A stretch of 64,000 bases of DNA from Chitinophagaceae bacterium (GTDB lineage Bacteria; Bacteroidota; Bacteroidia; Chitinophagales; Chitinophagaceae): assembly GCA_027486835.1 (NCBI GenBank), contig JAIXOJ010000010.1:55791-119790 (forward strand), read 5' to 3'. A model generated the notes under the pieces. That model was not told the DNA's origin. It was given only the letters and a program-made list of their open reading frames with translations, and searched no databases. This document shows positions 37,668-46,763 of this stretch, in pieces. The position numbers were made by a program, and so were the translations under genes. Each line of letters opens with the position of its first letter. Position 1 is the stretch's first letter.

Positions 37668-40637
37668 ATGAAATCATTGATTACCCTCTTTTTTATTTTC
37701 ACCACTTCGGTATCCGTTGGCATTGCTCAACATGCCATTTTTGTGAACCAAGCCTATGCAGGAAAAGAGAAAGACGGCAGTATAAATCATCCTTATACTA
37801 CCTTAGTTGAAGGCCAAAACGCAGCAAGAAAGTTCATCGCAGCTTCTACAGAGGACGTGGAAATCATTCTCCGGGCAGGGGTTTACTCTTTGTCCAAAAC
37901 ATTTGAATTGAATGAACAAGATGCTTGTAAAGACAATCAAAAATTGACATTCAAAGCCTATCCCAATGAACATGTAATTCTTTCCGGCGGGAAGGAAATA
38001 AAAAATTGGAAGCAAGTGGCAGGGAAAAATTATTTCGTGGCATCGGCTGACCCGAAAGATGGTTTTGCTCCCTATTTCCGTCAATTATTTGTAAATGATA
38101 GGAGAGTTTCGCAAGCAAAAAGTGATTTTATCCCAGTTTTTTCCATGCCTTACGATGACCCCAAAACCCCGCAGATTTGGGACGGTTATATCGTAAAAAC
38201 CAACGCTATAAAAGCATATAAGCGTTTGTCGCAAATCAGGATTTTCCAAGAGGGTGATTTTAAGCATATCGAGCAAATGGTCAACAAAATCATTCCCATT
38301 AGCGATTCGGAATCTGCCATCGTAATGAAGCAACCTTTTTTCATGGATTGGACAAAAACGTATGTGTATAACAATACCAATTCCATCAGAATCATCAATG
38401 CTTTGGAAGAATTGGACGAGCCCGGGGAATTTTATCTTGACCAAGAATCCCATCAGGTATATTACTATCCTCAACGTAACGAAGACATGAACCAAGTATC
38501 CATTATTGCCCCGACCTTGGAAACACTAGTGGACATTAAAGGAACGGATTCGCATCCCCTCAAAAACATCGGTTTTGAAGGATTGACATTTAAGTATGGC
38601 AATTGGTCAGTCCCCAATACCAAAGAAATTGGAAGAAGTCAAGCCGATTTATACCCGAACTATAGTTCTATGGAAGGTCAATTCATAGCACAATTCACAG
38701 AGAATTTATCTATCAAGAACTGTTCTTTTTTGTGTCATGCGAGTGCGGGGATTTACCTGCCCGGCAATAATAAATCGACCGTAATGGAAGGGAATATTTT
38801 CAATGACCTTACGGCAGCCGCCATATTGTTGGGCGATAACCATTCTTTCAAGGAAAAGGGCTTAAACGATAGTGTAATGATTGCCAACAACGTGGTTCGC
38901 AATATTGGGCAAGATTTTTTTCAGGCTTCGGGTATCTATGCCAATTGCACAAAAAATCTTTCAATTGTACACAACGATGTGGCGGACGTGGCCTATTTTG
39001 GCATCAACCAACGATACGGGGGCGGAATGGGAGATATTGCAGAAGGCTTCGTTGGCAATACTTTATTTAGTCGCAATCGGGTAAGCGATTATAGCACAGC
39101 CTCCAAGTATGGGTTTGGCATTGGCGACGAAGTGGCAGGTATTTACATTTATGGTACGAAAAATTCCAAAGTATCGGACAATTATGTTACTTACGGTGGA
39201 AAGAACGAGTTTCTCGAAGGTGCTTTTAGGCAAGATGGGTTGGGAATGAACAACTTTTTTTTGAATAATGTAGCCGATGCCAAACCTGCGAAAAGGTCGT
39301 TTTCCGCATCCATGGAAAACACAAAACAACATGTATTTTTTACGAACAATTATTCAAATGAAAAACTTGAGGAAGTCCATGAAAAAGTATTGTTTGAAAA
39401 TCACCATTTGGAATTAAATGCGCCAAAATGGACGGAAGCCGCTCAAACAATTATCAATAATGCAGGATTACAACCCAATTATCAGCATTTGCTGAAACAA
39501 GTAAGCACAGGAGTAAACATTGCCTTGAAAGCAAAAGTGGTTGTGAGTGGAAATGAAAAAGAGTCGGACAAAGCAAAACAATTGATAGACAATGATTTGT
39601 TTACCAGCTTTACTTCCAACAAAAAGGAAAAACAATCTTGGGTTCGCCTCGAATTGGATGCACTATATTCCATAGATAAAGTGCAATTAGTGCCGGTTTA
39701 TGAGTTGAACGACCCATCCGCAAGGTGTTTGTTTGAAGTTCAAATGTCAAACGATGCTGATTTTAAACAGTATGAAGTACTTGGTGGACAAAATGAAATT
39801 CCTTATGCTTACAACAGTTCACCACAAACCAAACAAGTTCCTTTGGCATACAATCCTTGGGAGATATATGGAAATAACGGCGGGGGATATAAATACATAA
39901 GGGTAATCGGGGCAAAGATTTCATTCTCTGAAATAAGGGTTTACGGGCATGAAACCGCTCAAAAAGGAAACCAATTAAAATATAGCGAATTGAATTTTGC
40001 AAAAACGCCCAACACTGAAATTGCGAAATTGCCTCTTTTGAATCAATGGGGGAGTGCTTGCCATACAAGGGTACCCTTCACCAAAAACACGGCTTATTGG
40101 CATTCCAGATGGTTTCCTAATCACGTAAAATTGACCAAATTGAGCGACACTTTGAAAATAGAAACACCGTCAGGAACAGCAGTTTTTAGGGGCGGGCTAT
40201 TTGGAAACGAACCAATCAAAATGAAGCTCCAGTTCTTAAAAGCAAGTAATGGTGCATCACATATTCTAGCATTTAGGGTCATAAGTAATCTTCGGGCTTT
40301 TAACGAACAGGCTTGTTATTATTTCTCTTTTTCACCCAAGGAAATAAAGTTGTATCAGGTAAATAGAAATGGAGAAGCCACCCTCTTACTGGGAACCGTA
40401 GGCGATAAAAAAGGAATATTGGGTAATGGAGTACCGATGGTGAAGAGTATGTACGAAACTCTAGAAACTGTTGTGTTGAATACGGAGAATGAGCCAAACG
40501 GCGTAAGAATTAAATTGTCAATAGCAGGTAATGAAGTGTTGAACTGCCTAGATAATACCGCAGGCCAAATTAGGGATGCGGGGTATATTAATTTGAGAAC
40601 TTCAAAAAATAGCAGTTTTTTGTTGATGGATTTTTGA
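37668..40637 (+). CDS. Periplasmic right-handed beta-helix protein, paralog 4
   Basis: Fourth local paralog, 989 residues, with signal peptide MKSLITLFFIFTTSVSVGIAQ. Beta-helix about 25-615 containing DEPGEFYLDQESHQVYYYP, GRSQADLYPNYSS, NDVADVAYFGINQRYG, GFGIGDEVAGIYIYG and a GGKNEFLEGAFRQD block; discoidin-like domain about 620-765; jelly-roll-like domain to the end. As in paralog 3, there is no BIG2 or T9SS domain, predicting a periplasmic location. The N-terminal start has diverged (IFVNQAYAGKEKDG in place of FYVDPINGRDTYNG). Residues shared by all four copies, such as the Glu-Leu-Asp-Glu-Pro-Gly-Glu-Phe-Tyr block and Gly-Ile-Gly-Asp-Glu, are candidates for the active site. Reaction unknown. 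Confidence 0.85.
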   Translation: MKSLITLFFIFTTSVSVGIAQHAIFVNQAYAGKEKDGSINHPYTTLVEGQNAARKFIAASTEDVEIILRAGVYSLSKTFELNEQDACKDNQKLTFKAYPNEHVILSGGKEIKNWKQVAGKNYFVASADPKDGFAPYFRQLFVNDRRVSQAKSDFIPVFSMPYDDPKTPQIWDGYIVKTNAIKAYKRLSQIRIFQEGDFKHIEQMVNKIIPISDSESAIVMKQPFFMDWTKTYVYNNTNSIRIINALEELDEPGEFYLDQESHQVYYYPQRNEDMNQVSIIAPTLETLVDIKGTDSHPLKNIGFEGLTFKYGNWSVPNTKEIGRSQADLYPNYSSMEGQFIAQFTENLSIKNCSFLCHASAGIYLPGNNKSTVMEGNIFNDLTAAAILLGDNHSFKEKGLNDSVMIANNVVRNIGQDFFQASGIYANCTKNLSIVHNDVADVAYFGINQRYGGGMGDIAEGFVGNTLFSRNRVSDYSTASKYGFGIGDEVAGIYIYGTKNSKVSDNYVTYGGKNEFLEGAFRQDGLGMNNFFLNNVADAKPAKRSFSASMENTKQHVFFTNNYSNEKLEEVHEKVLFENHHLELNAPKWTEAAQTIINNAGLQPNYQHLLKQVSTGVNIALKAKVVVSGNEKESDKAKQLIDNDLFTSFTSNKKEKQSWVRLELDALYSIDKVQLVPVYELNDPSARCLFEVQMSNDADFKQYEVLGGQNEIPYAYNSSPQTKQVPLAYNPWEIYGNNGGGYKYIRVIGAKISFSEIRVYGHETAQKGNQLKYSELNFAKTPNTEIAKLPLLNQWGSACHTRVPFTKNTAYWHSRWFPNHVKLTKLSDTLKIETPSGTAVFRGGLFGNEPIKMKLQFLKASNGASHILAFRVISNLRAFNEQACYYFSFSPKEIKLYQVNRNGEATLLLGTVGDKKGILGNGVPMVKSMYETLETVVLNTENEPNGVRIKLSIAGNEVLNCLDNTAGQIRDAGYINLRTSKNSSFLLMDF

Positions 40638-40680
40638 TGAATAACAGGAGCGTGTATTTTTGAAAAAATAGTTTAGCTAT

Positions 40681-41613
40681 ATGGAAAATAGAAGGAGATT
40701 TCTAAAAACGATTGGATTGAGTTTGGCGGGTTCGGTGTTGGTAAATCAAAACACCCTTTTCGCAGCTAATGCATCAAACATCAAAAAGCGGCTTAAAAAC
40801 CCATTGATTGATGAGTCGGGCATGTCAGACCCGCACATGTTGGTAGATGGCAATGCTTGCTATGTGTTTACTGGGCATGATATAGGTTTTGGAGTTTCTG
40901 ATTGGGTAATGCCCGATTGGCGGATTTATAAATCAACAGATTTATTGTCTTGGAAGCATGTGGGCACCATCAAGCCCGATGACAATTATATGGGCAAGGG
41001 TCATACCTCTTGTTGGGCTGGCGATATTGTAAAAAGGAATAACAAATACTATTGGTATTTTTCTAACAGAAAAGAAAATGTGGGCGTAATGGTGGCTTCT
41101 AAACCAGAAGGGCCTTATAAAGATGCTATCGGCAAAGCCTTGGTGCCTTCTTTCGACCCTACCATTTTTGTAGATGACGACAATACCCCTTACATCATTT
41201 ATGGGGAACATACTTATCACATTGCTAGATTGAAAGACAATATGATTGAGTTAGACGAAACGCCAAAAGACATCAGTATTGTCAGAACCACCTTTTTCCC
41301 AGAAACAGATAAAAACTCCTTGCATAAACACAATGGTATTTATTATTTAAGCTGCTCGGGATATTACGCCACTTCCAAAAATATCTATGGGCCTTATGAA
41401 ACCCAAGGATTAGTAGGCAAAGGATTTGGCATAGACACAGGATACGGTCACGGCGATTTTTTCCAATTCAAAAAGCAATGGTACCATGTATGGTGTAAGT
41501 ACAAAGACCGTTCAAAAGACCGTATTCGCGATTGCTTTATTGCACCAGTTAATTATGATAAAAAGGGTTTAATGATTGATGACCTTAGCCAAATTGATGA
41601 AAAATATAAGTAA
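40681..41613 (+). CDS. GH43-like five-bladed beta-propeller glycosidase with Tat-like leader
   Basis: Glycosidase-like protein of the GH43/GH117 propeller superfamily, 310 residues. Leader MENRRRFLKTIGLSLAGSVL matches the Tat motif (RRxFLK) followed by a hydrophobic segment to about residue 30, so export of the folded enzyme to the periplasm is predicted. Candidate inverting active-site residues: Asp50 (MSDPHML, blade 1 base), Asp159 (SFDPTIFVDDDNTPY) and Glu176 (IYGEHTYHIAR), at the usual spacing. Substrates in this superfamily include arabinosides, xylosides and galactosides; none can be chosen from sequence. 43 bp after beta-helix paralog 4, so probably cotranscribed with it. Confidence 0.87.
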   Translation: MENRRRFLKTIGLSLAGSVLVNQNTLFAANASNIKKRLKNPLIDESGMSDPHMLVDGNACYVFTGHDIGFGVSDWVMPDWRIYKSTDLLSWKHVGTIKPDDNYMGKGHTSCWAGDIVKRNNKYYWYFSNRKENVGVMVASKPEGPYKDAIGKALVPSFDPTIFVDDDNTPYIIYGEHTYHIARLKDNMIELDETPKDISIVRTTFFPETDKNSLHKHNGIYYLSCSGYYATSKNIYGPYETQGLVGKGFGIDTGYGHGDFFQFKKQWYHVWCKYKDRSKDRIRDCFIAPVNYDKKGLMIDDLSQIDEKYK

Positions 41614-41741
41614 GGATTGGGTTGAACTTTCGGTTAATTATTGTTTTGAGACAATCAATAAACTTGTTAGGTAGTTTCAAAAATTAAACTTTTTAAAACA
41701 CTCATGTTTGCATAAAAATTCTTGCTTAGGAGTTCCGTTTT

Positions 41742-41774
41742 AACTTTTATAGGGTTTCAAACCCTATAAAAGTT
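41742..41774. repeat. 33-bp palindromic element, copy 2 (perfect)
   Basis: AACTTTTATAGGGTTT, single C, AAACCCTATAAAAGTT: 16-bp perfect arms. Lies 70 bp before the GH28 start at 41845, mirroring copy 1 which lies 67 bp before paralog 4. It could act as a terminator for the upstream GH43 gene, but there is no T tract. Confidence 0.85.
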
Positions 41775-41844
41775 TGCAGGGACATGAAAAACTTTTATGC
41801 ACCCAGGCCTATTCACTTTTATCATCCCTTTTATAAAATTTAGA

Positions 41845-43308
41845 ATGAAAAATAGTATTTTCCTGTTTGTTTTGGTTATAATGGCTAATAGTTCCTTTTC
41901 CCAAGACCTCAAATCGAAAAAGCCAATGATAGATCGGCTGAACACAATGGCTGATTCTTTATCTAAAAACCTGCTACCTTGGAAAGTACCCACCCAAGTG
42001 TTTAAGGTGGAAGATTTTGGTGCTGTTGCTGATAGCCAAACAGTAAATACAAAAGCAATTCAAAGTGCTATCGATGCCTGTTCTGAAAAGGGGGGAGGTA
42101 CTGTTTTGTTTTCAAAAGGTCAATATGTAACAGGAACGATACGGTTAAAATCTGGCGTAATGCTGGAAATAAACAGTGAATCCAAAATTTTGGGAAGTAC
42201 CAACATTGCTGATTATCCTGAAAAACTAGAGAACTTCAGAATGTTCCGTCAGTGCCTAATTTGTGCTGAAAAGTGCACCAATGTGGGTATTAGAGGTAAA
42301 GGGGAAATTTATTTTAGAGGGGAGTTGGCTAATTTCCCTGGTGAAGAAACCTTGGGAAAAATGGTGAATAGACCATTTGGTATAAGGATGGTAGATTGCA
42401 AAAATGTAGTTTATCAAAACATCTTTTTGCATAATGCTGCTGCTTGGATGCAAAATTATATATCCTGTCAAAATATGATTTTTGATGGGATGAAGGTCAT
42501 TAACCAAGCCAACTATAACAATGATGGTTTTGACCCTGATGGATGCACCAATGTTATTGTACGCAATTGCTTTATCAATGCCGAAGACGATGCCTTATGT
42601 TTAAAAGGCGCAAGTGGAAGACCGTCAAGCAATTTTTTAATTGAAAATTCTACCATTATATCTTCTTGCAATGCTTTAAAAACCGGTACAGAAACCCAAG
42701 GAGATTTTTATAACATTGTCGCAAGGAATCTAAAACTTGGGGGAATCCCCGATGAAATGTATGCGCTGAAAAGACATGATGCAAGTTCAGGAATAACCTT
42801 AGCAACTGTTGATGGTGGCAATGTGCACGACATTTTAATATCTAACGTAAAAATTGACAGAACCAGATGCCCTATTTTTATGAGAATCGGTAGCAGGTTA
42901 AGACCCGTTGGAAACAATCCCCCTAAAGAAATTGGCTATTTAAAAGATATTGTAATTCAGGATGTAACTGGCGAAAATAATTACAAAGAAGGTTCATTGA
43001 TTTTAGGTTTAAAAGACCATCCGATAAGCGATGTGGTTATAGATCGTTATACAATTAAAATGGAAGGAGAGGGAGATGCTTCCTTGAATAGTAAAGAAGT
43101 TCCAGAAAATGAACGTGGTTATCCTGATGCACGTTTTTTCATTAAACAAGGTCTGCCATCTTATGGGTTTTATATTCGTCACGCGACCAAAATATATATC
43201 AGCAATGCAGCAATTAGTCCCAATAAAAAAGATGTTAGACCAATCATTTTGGCTGCTAAAGGAACCAGTGAAATTCGATTAAACGATAAAAATATCATCT
43301 CAGAATAA
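41845..43308 (+). CDS. GH28 polygalacturonase-like enzyme 2 (tandem copy A)
   Basis: Secreted GH28 beta-helix enzyme, about 487 residues. ATG 41845 is chosen over 41797 because it gives a standard signal peptide (MKNSIFLFVLVIMANSSFSQ) and aligns with the start of its neighbour at 43426. Family motifs: VEDFGAVADSQTVNTKAIQSAI, GGGTVLFSKGQYVTGTI, NNDGFDPDGC (Asp227), AEDDALCLKG (Glu247, Asp248-249). The third motif reads SCNALKTGTETQGDF rather than GHGxSxGS, and KRHDASSG follows; the whole set is shared with the next gene. An exo-type pectic or rhamnogalacturonan activity is likely; not ordinary endo-polygalacturonase. Confidence 0.9.
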   Translation: MKNSIFLFVLVIMANSSFSQDLKSKKPMIDRLNTMADSLSKNLLPWKVPTQVFKVEDFGAVADSQTVNTKAIQSAIDACSEKGGGTVLFSKGQYVTGTIRLKSGVMLEINSESKILGSTNIADYPEKLENFRMFRQCLICAEKCTNVGIRGKGEIYFRGELANFPGEETLGKMVNRPFGIRMVDCKNVVYQNIFLHNAAAWMQNYISCQNMIFDGMKVINQANYNNDGFDPDGCTNVIVRNCFINAEDDALCLKGASGRPSSNFLIENSTIISSCNALKTGTETQGDFYNIVARNLKLGGIPDEMYALKRHDASSGITLATVDGGNVHDILISNVKIDRTRCPIFMRIGSRLRPVGNNPPKEIGYLKDIVIQDVTGENNYKEGSLILGLKDHPISDVVIDRYTIKMEGEGDASLNSKEVPENERGYPDARFFIKQGLPSYGFYIRHATKIYISNAAISPNKKDVRPIILAAKGTSEIRLNDKNIISE

Positions 43309-43425
43309 TAACAAGCTTTCGTTGCCATATTTCTCTAATTGTAGCAGTAATTGCTTCTAGATAGAGTGAAATAAGAAAGGATTTATACACCGCATAAGTT
43401 GATTTAACAGTAAGAACGATTATTA

Positions 43426-44913
43426 ATGAAAATGAAAAATATACTACTTCTATCAGTATTTACAGTCTTTACTACCTGCACATTTTCTCAAGATATTCAG
43501 TCTAAAAAGCCCATGATTGATAGGTTAAATAAAATGGCTGATTCCCTATCTAAAAACTTAAAACCTTGGAAAGTACCCAACAAAACGTTCAAAGTGGAGG
43601 ATTATGGAGCGGTAGGGGATAGCCAAACTGTCAATACAAAATCTATCCAAGCCGCCATAGATGCTTGTTCCCAAAAAGGGGGTGGTACTGTATTGTTCTC
43701 AAAAGGCGGATATGTAACAGGAACTATAGAATTAAAATCTGGCGTAATGCTAGAGATTACCCAAAATGCAAAGATTTTAGGTAGCACTAATATTGCTGAT
43801 TATCCGGAAAAAATAGAGGCATTTAAGAGTGTGATGAGTGAAAACCACAAGTACCGTCAGTCATTGATCTATGCTGAGCAATGTGTTAATGTAGGTATTA
43901 GAGGAAAGGGAGAAATTTATTTTAGAGGGGAGAAGACGAATTTTTCTAGTGAAGAAACCGTGGGTGAAATTGTAGGAAGACCCTTTGGAATAAGGATGAT
44001 ACAATGTAAAAATGTGGTGCTTCAAAACATTTTTCTGCACAATTCTGCCGCTTGGATGCAAAGCTATATCTACTGCCAAAACCTAATTTTTGATGGCATA
44101 AAAGTGATTAATCAAGCCAATTATAACAATGATGGATTAGACCCAGATGGCTGTACCAATGTAATTGTGCGCAATTGTTTTATCAATGCCGAAGATGATG
44201 CCATGTGCTTAAAAGGTGCAAGCGGAATGCCTTCCAGCAACATTTTAATCGAAAATTCCACCTTCATTTCTTCTTGTAATGCATTGAAAACTGGCACAGA
44301 TACCCAAGGAGATTTTTTTAATATAGTAGCTCGGAATCTTAAGCTTGGGGGCATCCCCAATGAAATGTATGCATTGAAAAGACATGATGCAAGTTCAGGA
44401 ATTACCCTTGCTTCCGTAGATGGTGGCAATGTGCATGACATATACATTTCTAATGTGAAAATTGACAGAGCAAAAAGCCCTATTTTCATGAGAATTGGCA
44501 GCAGGCTAAGGGCAATGCCGAACACCACTCCAAAAGAAATTGGCTACTTGAAAAACATAGTAATTGATAATGTAACTGGAGAAAACAATTACAAAGATGG
44601 CTCCTTAATTTTAGGAATCAAAGACCACCCCATTAGTGATGTTGTGATCAACAATTACAAAATAAAAATGGAAGGCACAAGCGATTCGTTGCTTATAAAA
44701 AATGAAGTGACCGAAAATGAAAAAGGCTATCCCGATGCCCGTTTTTTCTTAAAACAAAGTCCACCTTCTTTTGGGTTTTATATTCGTCACGCAACCAAAA
44801 TAAATATCAGCAATGCAGAAATTATCCCAACTAAAAAGGAAGCAAGACCAGTTGTAATAGCGAATAAAGGAACGAGTGGAATTTTGTTTAATGGGAAGGA
44901 AATAAAGCAATAG
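43426..44913 (+). CDS. GH28 polygalacturonase-like enzyme 3 (tandem copy B)
   Basis: Tandem duplicate of the preceding gene, 495 residues, separated by 117 bp and highly similar over the full length (for example QSKKPMIDRLNKMADSLSKN against KSKKPMIDRLNTMADSLSKN). Signal peptide MKMKNILLLSVFTVFTTCTFSQ. Active-site motifs conserved: NNDGLDPDGC (Asp236), AEDDAMCLKG (256-258), SCNALKTGTDTQGDF. Differences cluster in a short insertion near residues 125-132 (FKSVMSENHKYRQ against FRMFRQ), which may alter subsite architecture. Last enzyme gene of the island. Confidence 0.9.
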   Translation: MKMKNILLLSVFTVFTTCTFSQDIQSKKPMIDRLNKMADSLSKNLKPWKVPNKTFKVEDYGAVGDSQTVNTKSIQAAIDACSQKGGGTVLFSKGGYVTGTIELKSGVMLEITQNAKILGSTNIADYPEKIEAFKSVMSENHKYRQSLIYAEQCVNVGIRGKGEIYFRGEKTNFSSEETVGEIVGRPFGIRMIQCKNVVLQNIFLHNSAAWMQSYIYCQNLIFDGIKVINQANYNNDGLDPDGCTNVIVRNCFINAEDDAMCLKGASGMPSSNILIENSTFISSCNALKTGTDTQGDFFNIVARNLKLGGIPNEMYALKRHDASSGITLASVDGGNVHDIYISNVKIDRAKSPIFMRIGSRLRAMPNTTPKEIGYLKNIVIDNVTGENNYKDGSLILGIKDHPISDVVINNYKIKMEGTSDSLLIKNEVTENEKGYPDARFFLKQSPPSFGFYIRHATKINISNAEIIPTKKEARPVVIANKGTSGILFNGKEIKQ

Positions 44914-44997
44914 AGTTTTTAAATACAAACAACCACTGGTTCGAGTGTTCTGCTTTATCAGGCCATGTGCGTCATTTAAATGAGTCCTATTCAACTG

Positions 44998-45170
44998 GAT
45001 AGCGCAGAAAAGCCGCAACAACGGTTGCGTTTTTTGCACGAAAACCCTGTGAGGGCAGGAGTTGTATCGCAGTTACAATAATATATATTCTATACTGGCA
45101 AGGATTAAGGGAAATTGCCGATTGTACAATTGTAATTAAGTCCTGTATCCCCAGTTACAAACTGTATTAT
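44998..45170 (+). pseudogene. Remnant of a REP-associated (Y1/DUF1568-type) transposase
   Basis: The frame at 44998 reads DSAEKPQQRLRFLHENPVRAGVVSQLQ-stop, with the HENPVRAGVV signature of REP-associated tyrosine transposases (usually YIHNNPVRAGIV), and the following bases in a shifted frame resemble the YSSA..DY tail. The catalytic HUH and Tyr regions are absent. Only the C-terminus survives. Confidence 0.6.
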
Positions 45171-45374
45171 AAGTAATCAGCTAAAGTTGTACACTTGCAT
45201 CAGTGGATTTTTGGTCTTGATGAGAATGATATCAAGACTCTATTTATAGTTGCAATGAAATTCAATTACGATTTTCTATCTTGGTATGTACTTCAGTACT
45301 ACAGTTCCTATCATCCTTTTGTGGTAGAAGTAGTTACTAATACAACCTTTTCTGGAATGTCAAATTAACTATTC
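45171..45374. other. Short intergenic stretch before lipoprotein gene
   Basis: About 200 AT-rich bp; no gene or signal recognised. Confidence 0.35.
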
Positions 45375-45995
45375 ATGTATCTTATTTCCGAATTTGAATA
45401 TAAAATAGGGCTATTTTATATTGTATTATTAACTAGTATTTTTTCTTGCAATATTGAACCTAAGAAAATAAAGATACTAAGTAATAAAAACTATTCTATT
45501 GTCTTGTGCAATTTTGAAGGATCAGACAGTATAAGGTATGACATTCAGAAAAGGACCGGCACTGTTATAAGAGCCATTGTTTCGGATACCTTAAGATGTT
45601 ATGTTGATTTTTTAGTGCACGGAAGTTTTAACTCGGAAACTCAACGACTGAAAGACTCAACGGTATTGTTTAATTTAATTCTAAACTTTATTGATACATC
45701 AAAATTGCCTTTTTTAAGTAAAACAATTGAAGCAACACAATTACGTTTTTATTCAGAACCAGATTCGAATAATTTAGGTGGTGGTTTTCGTGATGCTTGG
45801 CTAGTTTATGAATACTTAGTTTGTGTGAATTATAAATTCGGAAGGCCTGAGTGCATTTATCTAAATAGTTCACCTTCTCCAGTTTTTTTCTTTATTAATA
45901 AAGATAGCAATAGAGGTAAGAAAAATAATTACATTTTGAAAAAAGAGATTTCTGATGAAAGCAAGACTGAAAAAGTAAAGTTTAGATTGTATTAA
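45375..45995 (+). CDS. Putative lipoprotein of unknown function
   Basis: Not recognised. 206 residues with an N-terminal hydrophobic segment and a lipobox-like site at about residues 22-25 (TSIFSC), so a membrane lipoprotein is likely. The rest is a soluble mixed alpha/beta sequence (RYDIQKRTGTVIRAIVSDTLRCYVDF; DSNNLGGGFRDAWLVYEYL) without known motifs. Base composition is more AT-rich than its neighbours by eye, and it stands alone between a transposase remnant and a REP-like element, which suggests acquired DNA. The N-terminal MYLISEFEYK segment is unusual for a lipoprotein signal; a later start is possible, but no better ATG is seen. Confidence 0.6.
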   Translation: MYLISEFEYKIGLFYIVLLTSIFSCNIEPKKIKILSNKNYSIVLCNFEGSDSIRYDIQKRTGTVIRAIVSDTLRCYVDFLVHGSFNSETQRLKDSTVLFNLILNFIDTSKLPFLSKTIEATQLRFYSEPDSNNLGGGFRDAWLVYEYLVCVNYKFGRPECIYLNSSPSPVFFFINKDSNRGKKNNYILKKEISDESKTEKVKFRLY

Positions 45996-46763
45996 TAAGA
46001 TTAATTACCCAGCTAGTGCGACCATTCTGCTAGTACCATTCGCTAAGTTCATCGCCACATTTCAAAAGAAGCATTTAACCAGTTAGAAAAGTTTAAACTA
46101 TAACTTGGTATCTAGCTAGGGGAAGATTTTTAAAACAAATTATTACTATATAACTTCATTTCAAAAAAGTCGGTTTCTGGATACTCAGGCTGCAATTCCC
46201 CTCTCGAGGGGTGGCGGAACGCCGGGGTGGTAATTCCGCACAAGTTATACAACTAGGAAACATTAGCTCCCAATCTATTACTTAACGGTAAGAGCTATGC
46301 AAAAAGAACGAGCCACTACCTTGGAAAGAAATTCTGCATTAAGGTAATGATTTGTCAATTTTATATAGCAGCAATCTGTTATCATCAATGCGTTAAAGGA
46401 GTGTATGCCTGCCCTTCAGGATAATGTCATTTAGATAAAACCATTTAGGATACACATAAATGAATAGCCCCTTGCTTTAGCATAGGTTTATCATAAACAC
46501 CTCAACGGACTTTAGCCCAATCCATTAATAGTTCAAGTCACTGGCAGGTAGTAGAGCATCGCTAAACTACCTATACAATAATTCTTAACTAAATAACATT
46601 AAATCATTGGTTGCAACAATTCCGAATGATTGTACTTTTAAATATTGTAATTTATACCAACTGTCAATTTTTCAAGCCTTTCCCCTACTTTAGCTGCAAC
46701 CAATTAGTCAATGGTTGTAAAATTTGAAATAAACAATATGGTAACCCTAAAATCTATAAAGCA
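45996..46763. other. 768-bp gene-free stretch with a REP-like element
   Basis: No reading frame or RNA gene recognised. It contains the REP-like element at 46194-46236 (listed separately) and is otherwise AT-rich. The promoter of the gene at 46764 should be near its right end. Confidence 0.45.
46194..46236. repeat. REP-like palindromic element
   Basis: AATTCCCCTCTCGAGGGG, then TGGCGGAACGCCGGGGTGG and TAATT: two adjacent hairpins (CCCCTC-TC-GAGGGG and GGCG-GAA-CGCC) flanked by inverted AATT, with the GGGGTGG signature common in repetitive extragenic elements of Bacteroidetes. It lies about 1 kb from the REP-type transposase remnant at 44998. Confidence 0.6.

Noticed and set aside
44930..44975. 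Possible tRNA because of a GGTTCGAG string
   Set aside because: No acceptor, D-arm or anticodon stem pairs around it.
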